Below are positions 56,395-64,000 of a stretch of 64,000 bases of DNA, one piece after another (within the stretch, counting starts at the first letter, position 1; every line of letters starts with the position of its first letter). A program made the position numbers and the translations under genes. Under the pieces are notes generated by a model. The model searched no databases, was not told the DNA's origin, and saw nothing but the letters and a program-made list of their open reading frames with translations. This stretch comes from Dactylorhiza incarnata (taxonomy: Eukaryota; Streptophyta; Magnoliopsida; Asparagales; Orchidaceae), in NCBI GenBank assembly GCA_033032865.1, contig JAWHQI010000228.1, forward strand, positions 744,001 to 808,000. Reading direction: 5' to 3'.

Positions 56395-56799
56395 TCGAAT
56401 TCGACGCACCATTGATTTCTACTTGACACCAACTTTGAGGGTTGTCTGGGATAGTTAATTTGAATAGCACTCGACGCAGCTTTGAGTGCATATCGACGCA
56501 TGCGCCGACTTAATAGTTGTTGTATTTATTCGAAGTCACGTCGATTAGCACTCGACGTAACGCTGACATGCTGAACGCGCTCAAACTTCTTCTATAAGCT
56601 ACTTAGACTTATTTTAGCACGAAGCATATGTTTCTTATCAAATTTGCTTTGAGTAAAACCCTAAGCTACGACGAATCGCCTTTTTAAAGCAACACAGTCG
56701 TTAGACCATTTCATGCTTTCAAATTTTCTCTCTCTTACTCTCTTGCTTTCTTATTCCCCTTCTCTTTTCTTCTCTATTTTGTGTATGTAGGTACTTTCA
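56395..56799 (+). promoter_or_regulatory. Promoter-like leader of the E9 env-like gene
   Basis: In order: CGTCGAATCGAATTCGACGC, ACTCGACGCAGC, ATCGACGCATGCGCCGAC and ACTCGACGTAACGC words (56395-56565); a TATA-like TCTATAAGC (56594-56602); AAAACCCTAAGC, a telobox; a long polypyrimidine tract; and TTTTGTGTATGTAG just before GTACTTTCAATGG, a possible 3' splice site 11 nt before the ATG. This suggests expression as a separate or spliced transcript. Confidence 0.45.
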
Positions 56800-58097
56800 A
56801 TGGCACCTCCAAAAGTTAAATCCATTTTTGATGTCGACATCGAATCATTCAATGTCGTTACTGATAATTTCAAGGGCATTCTAGCGCTTTTTCAAACCGC
56901 AAGACTCGTCAAGTTAATCTCCACCAGAAGCATGATCTATGACGTTGAATTAACAGAGCTGGAAGATGATATTCATATTGACGAGGATGGGTCTCTTCGT
57001 GTGAGAATTTCTGATAATGACATCCACATCATAGAGGAAACCTTTAATCTCACATTTGATCTTCCAACAGATTATGATTCATCGAACAATCAACACAGGA
57101 AATACAACAAGCTCTGCAGACTATGAACTTCATCAAGGACAAAGAAATAAATCTAAAGAAGAAAGACTTTTCAGAAGAATACAGATTTCTGGTAGACATA
57201 GTAGGCAAAGTTTTACTATGTAAAATCTCTGTGCATGATGCCATCCCAAAACAACATCTACAAATAATGGGTATTTTGGATCTAAATAAAAGAACAACTG
57301 GGGCAAATGTCATCTAAAACTGATTGGACATAAGTATGCTCATTAAGAGAATGATTAAATGCTGACTATGAGTCAGTGATATATCACCACTATCCAATGG
57401 TGTGCAGATCCAAAGGAGTGTCCATTCCTCCTGGAAAAAGAATAAATATTAGGATTTTCTAAAAATGGACTCGACAAATTCTGAAGCCCATTCAAATTCC
57501 ACCATCTCCTCCCTCATATCCACTTGTTGAAGACCAAGGAGAATCCATACTTGATATGCCAGCTGATATTCAAACAAATCAGGCTCCTCATCAACAACCA
57601 ATGTCAGACATTCCTATCCAAACAAATTTTACATTAGCTCTTCCTTATTCTAGAGAACAAGCTTCTCCTCCACCTTCTTCCCCCCATAAAACCTCATTCT
57701 TTGATATTGAACAGGCAATAGATACAGCAGTGAATCTGGTCACTGGAACATTCTCTGAGCTGATACAGATGCATTTCAGGAAATTTATAAAAAAGTGTTC
57801 TCAAATGGAAATTGAAATGAAAGAAACATAAGTGTCACTGCAAGCAATCACAACACTGATATCTTCCATCATAATACAAGATCTTTCTAACCTTACTAGT
57901 TAGTAAGGTTTAGAAAGGGGGAGATTATTCAAGTGGAGGAAGTTCCTACCCTAGATGTTTTAGTTCCTGCACCAGATGTTTCACTGCATGCACAAACCCA
58001 GGGGGAGCCTCTCACAGTTGATGAACAAATTCAAAAGGAAATTACTCCAATTGCTTATGAAGCTTCCCTCACTGTTAAAAAGGTTGCATCAACTCAG
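56800..58097 (+). pseudogene. Env-like / plant transposon-protein ORF of E9 (broken)
   Basis: The ATG at 56800 starts MAPPKVKSIFDVDIESFNVV; the frame lasts 108 codons and continues after a shift (57123-57317), then another (57480-57831) with a Pro-rich segment, FFDIEQAIDTAVNLVTGTFS, and a coiled-coil-like end. Location after the pol tail, the MAPPK start and the N-terminal fold match the env-like ORF found in many Sireviruses (putative plant transposon protein domain). Function in the family is not known; a cell-surface role has been suggested. A GGGGGAGATT purine cluster (57917-57926) lies inside it. It is cut at 58100 by E8. Confidence 0.6.
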
Positions 58098-58100
58098 GGG

Positions 58101-59544
58101 TGTTGGATCGGTAGGCGCCCTTAGAGGGGGGTGGGGTGAATAAGGGCTTTTAAAAACTTTAGTATATTCTGAATAACTTTGAAAAAGCTTTGATTATTAA
58201 ACTAGAGATGATCAAGACAAATCAAGTGGAGTAAAAGTAAGGACATGATTTTATTAACTTGAGAAGCATGATTACAAAACTTGATCTCTTATTGAAGCTA
58301 GAAATCAAAGCTAATAGAAAGACTCTTTTTGTTTTCTATACCTACTCGTATCCCCACGAACCGGTTGGCTTTAGCCGATCCTTCCCCGGATACGACCTCA
58401 AGCCTCTCTAGCCAACCCTTCCATGGATATGGCCTCAAGCACCCCCTATACCTACTCCCGAGACCTAGTTGCCAACACGAGGCAAATTTCAGCCCTAAGT
58501 CCTACCCAGACCTAGTCGCCAACACGAGGCAAATTTCACTAAACGATTACATAAAAGATATGAAATGAAAAGATAATAATATAAAAACTACCTCTATGTG
58601 GATCTCTTGGAGAAGTAGATGAAGACACAGAGTATGATCGTAGTCGATGCGGTCTTTCATCACGATGATGAAGCGTGTTGAAATCTTCTCCACGGATCTC
58701 CTTTAGTCTTTATGGATTTGTGGGAGTATCTCTCTGAAACTTCCTCTCTATGTTGTGGCACGAAGCTCTGGAATTCTGGATCTCTAGAGGCTTTCTAAAG
58801 TCAGAGCCAAGATGTCCTTTTTTAGACTTAGCGCTAGCGCCTGCGCTATCGCTACCACTGGCGCTATCCCAAATTAGGACATATTTTGCGCGGCCGAATC
58901 TTCAATCCGAGGAAACAATTCCTCCTTGCCAACTGTGTGCGTCGCTACCGCCTGCGCAATCGGCTACCGCCAGGCGCTATCTCCTTCCATATGTGCTCCC
59001 GAAATTGCGCTATCATCTCTAGCGCCAGGCGCTAAGTGCTGCCGCCGGCGCTAGTGGGTGTACTGTCTTCTATTTTCATTCGTCGGAATTCGTCCGGAGT
59101 TCTCGAGAACATTCGACGAATTGACTTAGCCGCACAATTTCCTTCACAAGTCTGCCTTTTTGACTTCTGTCTGCGTTCGTCGATATTCGTCGGGAGTTCA
59201 CGAGAACATTCGACGAATGGACTTAGCCGCAAAAATTTCTTCTTCAAACTAGAGATTTGGCTTCTCTCTGGATTCGTCGGAATTCGTCGGGAGTTCACTA
59301 GAACATTCGACGAATGGACTTAGCCGCTAACAGTTCGTCGAACGACAGCTAGCGCCTGCGCTAGTGCTACCGCCAGTGCTAGTGGAAGATTTGGATTTGA
59401 TGGCTCAACTTTGCGGGCAAACTTCTTATGTAATCCTTTAGTCATGTGGACTTTGTTATCCTGCACACATAAACACACAAGATCAAATACACATAGGTTT
59501 TGTTATTCTCAAACCTAGGAGATGCGGAAGACCATGTTCCAACA
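58101..59544 (-). repeat. 3' LTR of E8
   Basis: 1,444 bp. On the minus strand it starts TGTTGGAACATGGTCTTCCG and ends CCGATCCAACA. U3 words: AGCGCCAGGCGCTA types (58830-59050, 59340-59385) and ATTCGTCGGAATTCGTCGG types (59085-59340), both upstream of an AT-rich TATA-like stretch near 58815. The 5' 60 bp match E3, and R/U5 matches E5 and E3. Confidence 0.9.
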
Positions 59545-59557
59545 AACTCCCCCTTTT
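59545..59557 (-). other. Polypurine tract of E8
   Basis: AAAAGGGGGAGTT on the minus strand, next to the 3' LTR, nearly the same as in E5. Confidence 0.85.
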
Positions 59558-60000
59558 GATAATAACAAAACCATTAACGATAAAGCAGAGCATTAATAAA
59601 TAAGCATGATGAAACTATATTTGTGTGTGTGTGAGAGTGATGACTTAGGATAGTTATTGATTTTAGCATTTAGAATTGCTCCCCCTAAATACATGCTCCC
59701 CCTAAGTGAATGTTCTCCTAATATGTAAGTTATCATCTTAATTAAGTATTATAGTTTGATAGCAGATTAATATTTATCATGTTAGTTCTCCCCCTTTTGT
59801 TATTAGCAAAAGAGGGTAAGGAGACATCACTAAAAAGTTACAAAGAAGATAAAAGCATGATCGAGCTTGTAGAGAGGGAAATGATAAGGAGTTTTAGAAT
59901 ACTTTTCATTTGAATAGATCAGAGTTTGAGTATTACAACATTTTCATAAATCAGAGTTTGTAACATAAACAAAATGTAATGATTTCCAATTAACTAAACT

Positions 60001-60240
60001 ACCCAGACAATATGTCTACACCCTAGCCCCGTGCTAAGTGACGGATGGGCATGAGGAGCTGCAAACATGCCGTAGGTTGGGGTGTTAGTCCCATATGCAA
60101 ACACTAGACACAACTTAACCTAGCACTCTTTCCCCCTAGTCCCTCGCAAGGCCCCACTGGAACCCTCCCCGGTTAAGGACAAGACATGACTAGAGATAAA
60201 GGTTATCTAATGTCTACAACCCTACGCCCCCGCTATGGTG
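60001..60240 (-). ncRNA. GC-rich conserved block of E8, candidate RNA structure
   Basis: Nearly the same 240 nt as 27861-28100 in E5. Sense strand: CTTAACC pairs with GGTTAAG about 55 nt away, GGCATG with CATGCC, and the direct repeat TGTAGACAT occurs at both ends. In an AT-rich interior this preservation points to selection on RNA or DNA structure. Confidence 0.45.
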
Positions 60241-61805
60241 ATAAATGAAGTCATGGATAATAATTATTGGAAACATTTAAGTATTTTAATTCTAATGACA
60301 TAGCCTATGGATTTATATTTTTATTTGAATTTATGAAAAACACTCACATAGCTATTTTGAAGTCCATTACTAAATCAGAGTTTTTAGCATAATAATATTT
60401 TCATAGAAATAAATCAGAGTTTTATAGCAAAGAAAAAATTCATGTTAAAAGCAACCAATATAGAGTTTACCAAGCAAGTCTACCACTTGTTGCAAGAAAG
60501 GAATTTGAAGATTCAAGTGATGATGCACCAAAAATGAAAGACTTTAAATAAGCATGAAGGCGCAAGGTAAAACAATTATATGGTGATGATGCGGAAGACT
60601 TATAGAAATACAAGAAACATCTTATTGTAATCAATGATGATCCATAGAAAGATATATGAGTTAAATTTCAAAAAGAAGATGTTTTTGTAAATCATTTTTC
60701 AATTAAAATCTTTTAAGTTTGATAATAAAGTAACCAAGCCTGAAATAATGTTATCAAAAAGAGATTACTACAATGTTACTTTAATTCACAATTTCAAAAC
60801 ATACCAAACATTGTAGAAAGCTTGCTAGGTTATCTAGTGCATTTCATAAGTGAAGAGTAGTATAGAATTAGCATTAGGATCCAATACTCATGAGAAGAAG
60901 TGTTATGGAAGATAATGATGTGCACATAAGTGTATTTTTGAGTAGAGTAAACAAATGTTTTAATCAAAAATACAAGTAATATGTAAAGTAAGAGCATAAT
61001 AAAACACAAATAATTTTACGTCCACACACTTCAATGCACAAAAAAAATGTACAACTACCAAGGTGCTTTGCACACACAATGCTCATTAAGACTTATCAGG
61101 GTGCAAAGTAGTGCTTGGGGGATCACATAGTTTTATTCTTCAAGATTGATTTTTATTGTGATCCGGTGTACTTAAGAATAAGTGGTTTTTATTTTGAAAG
61201 AGAGTTATGGTTTGTACAAGATACTTTATTATTCTTTCCAAGGTGCTCAACCTCACAACGCTTATTAAGACTTATCAGGAGGTTCAAGTAGTGCTTGGTG
61301 GAGTTATCTTTGTCACTTTATTTTATGATTTTATTTTGTACAAAGTTCTCCGAATACACTTGTTTTGCAAACCAATATAATTTATAAGAAAGATAACCAC
61401 TTTTCTTAATTTTTAAAAGTGCAAATAAAGGAGTGTAGGTAAGATACTTGTGCAATTTTAATTCATTGTACTAATACAAAACATACACAAGCATTCTTAG
61501 ATTAAACACAAATGTAGACAATGCCAAAATAAGTGAGTGAATAAAGATCATTATCAAACATAAAGCATTTACTCATACTTAGAGGCATGCTAGGCTTAGT
61601 TCTACACCACTTTCAATATAATTGATGCACATATTAATAGATATATCAAAGCATGATTCAAAGTAGTTTGAAATGATAATTTGTAAAATTATAGAAGTTC
61701 TAAATGATGTGTTAAATCATGCTTGATTTTCAATGAAGTACATACAATATTTTTGATATTTGTGAAGAATAATTTTTATTTAAAGTTTGAACTTAAAAAT
61801 TTGAT
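60241..61805. other. Non-coding AT-rich interior of E8
   Basis: No ORF with recognisable similarity. It contains two copies of CCAAGGTGCT...CACAA(T/C)GCT(C/T)ATTAAGACTTATCAGG (61056-61100 and 61238-61280), the second matching E5 at 26620. Confidence 0.7.
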
Positions 61806-61893
61806 CTTGGACTTCCCGAGGACTACCTTGTGAGAGGTTCGCCCGGTACTAGGTGATATGATGGGATGATAGCCCAAATCACCCTTTCGCAAG
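61806..61893 (-). ncRNA. Candidate structured RNA block (E8)
   Basis: 88 nt; sense strand starts CTTGCGAAAGGGTG and ends CTCGGGAAGTCCAAG. GGGCTATCATCCC hairpin, identical CCTAGTACCG, and an apical stem using CCG/CGG, CGA/TCG and ACCT/AGGT. The apical pairs differ in sequence from E4 (CCC/GGG) and E3b (AAC/GTT) but stay paired. Confidence 0.55.
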
Positions 61894-62216
61894 ATACAAG
61901 TAAAAAGTTAAGTTCAAACTTAACAATTTTTGATAATTTTTTGTTTTATATTTTTGTATTTGATTTTTGCAAACAAATAAAAGCATATTTTTGTAATTTT
62001 GGCTTTTGTATTTTTGTATTTGATTTTTGCATAAAAAATGACAAATAAAAACAAAAGGAAAAACATATTTTTTTTGTAATTTGGTTTTTGTAGTTTTGAA
62101 TTTGATTTTTCAAAAATTAAAGAAAAAAAAAACAGAAGTGCAAAACCAAATAGTAAATATAGATGAGTATATTTTCAGGTATTTTATAGAATTTTATTTT
62201 TATTAAAAATCAGAAG

Positions 62217-62889
62217 GGTGCGATACCGCCGACGCTAGTGATAGCGCTGGCGCTATCGAGCCTTTTGTTAAATCCAGATTCTTTTTTTCATTTTTGCCAT
62301 TTTCATTCACCCTCTCCGGTAAAACCCTAGAAGACGACCCAGCCCACGCGTATATCTGAGGTAAATCTTCATCCTTTTTTTATGTTTTTTGTTTTAAAAC
62401 TTGATTTTGATGTTAGAGATGAAGGTATTTGAGGTTTTTAGGTGGATTTAGAAACTAGATCTACAATGGGTGATTATCTTCAAGATTAGTGTTTTTTATG
62501 AGGATTTTGGTTTTGATCTTGATTTTTATGTGGATTTCTTGCATCTAGTAATCTAGGATCTGAAAGTGTTTTAATTTTTAAGGAGATGTTTACTATTTCA
62601 GATGAGAGGAGTAGTGCCGACGCTACAGTAGGCGTTATTGATAACGCTGGGCACTATTGATAGCGCTGGCGCTAGTACCAGTTGCTTAATTTTTTAATTT
62701 TTCTTGTATGTGCAGATGGCACCTGGACCAAGGGTAAGAAAACATCAGAGCTGGCCGTGGAGGCTGCAGTAGTGGGCGTGCCATATGTGGTGGAGTTTGA
62801 CTTACCGCGACACCACCATATTATGCAGCTATTCGCTGCTGCTGAGGTGCTAAATCTGTTTATTTCTGATTATTTTTCTTCGGAGTTGG
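62217..62889 (+). pseudogene. Antisense gene in E8: promoter, intron and truncated ORF
   Basis: Plus strand, opposite to E8. AGCGCTGGCGCTATCG words (62225-62270) are followed by a leader with AAAACCCTAG (a telobox), a GT donor in CTGAGGTAAATC (about 62358), a 350-nt AT-rich intron-like stretch with further AGCGC words, and an acceptor TTGTATGTGCAG directly before ATGGCACC at 62716. The frame starting MAPGPRVRK soon shifts to one with SELAVEAAVVGVPYVVEFDL and FAAAEVLNLFISDYFSSEL before E10 cuts it. The MAP start at a splice site recalls the env-like gene at 56800. Product unknown. Confidence 0.45.
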
Positions 62890-64000
62890 TGAAAGTGGGG
62901 ATAGATCAAGATTACTCTAGAGGGGGGTGAATAGAGTATTTTAAAATAATTTAGCTTAAAGAAATCTGTAGAAAGCAATTTGAGTTATTTAAGTATATGT
63001 GTAAGTGAGTGCAGCACATATATAAACATAAACTAAAACACAGCACACACAGCACAACACAAATAATAAAGGCAAACATAGAAGACACAAGGATCTATAG
63101 TAGTTCCCCTCAACCTGGGTACGTCTACTATTCTACCACCCTGGTAGGAAATCCACTAAGGCTTTTTGATCAGGTGAGCCTTCACCACAGAGCTTTTGAT
63201 CAGGTGCTCAAAACCACCACAGAGCTTTTGATCAGTTGCTCAAAACCAAAAATCAACTTTTGAAGGGAGTTACAACCCTGTACACAGTTATAAAATAAAA
63301 GTAAAATAAAGATGATGGTGTCTTCTCTTTTCTCTAACAACAGAGAAGACTAGTGGATTGTTGAATGATTGTCAGATCTCCCCCTGTGAATAAGAGTAAG
63401 AAAAACAGGATAGAAAATCTGCTCAGGGTGTAGGTCTTCTTGATCTTCAGAGTATCTCCAGCAAAAGTTCTCTAGAAGGAATTGATGCAGATGATTCCTA
63501 GAGATTAAGAGTAGGTGTCTGGAGAAGATGAAGACTTCAGAGAAAATCAGAGAGAGTTCTTGAGAGGAATGAAAACTGAGCAGCAAAAGATTATTTTCTG
63601 TATCTGTGTCTCTCTCTAGAATAATAGTAATGATAATCTCTGGACGGGAGAGAGTTGATCCTCTTTTTAAATTTCAAACAGGGCTGGAAAGGAATGAGAC
63701 AAAAAGGAAAGATTTGCCTCTGACAGAAAAAGGAATACCAATATATTAAATTCCTTGAAACTTGCAATCTTCCTTATAAAATAATCTGCACGCAGCCCTT
63801 AATTAATGCAGCAACGGCCAAAATATTTGATAGAAAATACTGCAATAACTGACTGATATTATAATAAGAACAGCTGTCAGCCTTCATAAGAAATCCTGAG
63901 GATAACTCCAAAATAGTACTCTGAATAGAAGAGGTCACTGAATATAGAAACTCTGAAGAAGTTCGTCGACCTGAGGGAAAGTTCGTCGAACTGATTCTTG
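62890..64000 (-). repeat. LTR of copia-type element E10 (runs off window)
   Basis: Starts TGAAAGTGGGG on the plus strand, i.e. ends in CACTTTCA on the minus strand like E3 and E9, followed by the CTCTAGAGGGGGGTGAATAGAG signature. CACAGAGCTTTTGATCAGGTGCTCA is repeated three times (63170-63245). A TTTAAAAAGAGG box lies near 63665 and TTCGTCGA(A/C) words begin at 63961. Which of the two LTRs this is cannot be told. It cuts the antisense ORF of E8. Confidence 0.65.

Larger units (their letters stand above)
58101..62889 (-). mobile_element. E8: non-autonomous copia-type element with antisense gene (partial)
   Basis: The 3' LTR (58101-59544) and polypurine tract (59557-59545) give minus orientation. 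The interior resembles that of E5 but with blocks in another order: the 240-nt GC-rich block comes next to the LTR, the 88-nt structured block is at 61806, and a plus-strand gene-like region lies at 62217-62889. No copia gag or pol is visible. The other end is hidden: E10 interrupts at 62890, so the 5' LTR is outside the window or lost. Confidence 0.75.

Noticed and set aside
57913..57930. AAAGGGGGAGATT as a polypurine tract marking a 3' LTR
   Set aside because: No TG-starting LTR follows; coding-like sequence continues to the E8 insertion.

Overview
The window is a piece of a flowering-plant nuclear genome made almost wholly of LTR retrotransposons nested in one another. I see no intact host gene, rRNA, tRNA or CRISPR. 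The angiosperm assignment rests on the element types: Athila-like and chromovirus-like Ty3/gypsy elements, and Sirevirus-like Ty1/copia elements with UBN2-type gag and initiator-Met-tRNA primer sites. I cannot name the species.

Layout. 1-1307: 5' LTR and gag start of a minus-strand gypsy element (E0), inserted in the RNase H of a minus-strand chromovirus remnant (E1, 1308-4718). 4719-7166: an older TGTAACGCC-type LTR. 7500-8523: a solo copia LTR. 9461-18478: composite A, made of a gypsy gag fragment, a copia LTR (E3), an inserted Athila-like large non-autonomous element (E3b, 11160-16572), and the LTR and gag of a Sirevirus-like element (E9). 18479-24385: a decayed chromovirus integrase and a long LTR (E4). 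From 24386 the structure of composite A starts again as composite B, whose homology with A runs to about 55375. B is split by three younger insertions: E5 (24441-32907, copia type, non-autonomous), E7 (33567-48395, copia type) and, inside E7's LTR, E6 (33899-41142, Athila type with an intact gag-protease ORF and about 1% LTR divergence by eye). After B come an env-like pseudogene (56800-58097), another copia-type element (E8, 58101-62889) and the LTR of a last element (E10, 62890 to the end).

Target-site duplications confirm E5 (TTTCA), E7 (AATAA), E6 (ACACT) and E3b in composite A (ACTTT). The nesting gives a relative age order: E3/E3b/E9 first, then the A/B duplication, then E5 and E7, then E6.

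Most notable signals: (1) an approximately 88-nt block that looks like a structured RNA, found in sense orientation in three unrelated element types (E4, E3b, E8), with compensatory changes in its apical stem; (2) a second 240-nt GC-rich block shared by E5 and E8; (3) an accessory transcription unit with a 282-codon coiled-coil ORF sitting where E7's pol should be; (4) an antisense gene with its own promoter-like region and intron in E8; (5) a 93-bp GT-AG intron-like segment between gag and protease in E1; (6) a recurrent plan in which each LTR family carries its own CpG-rich, often palindromic, word array next to the TATA box.
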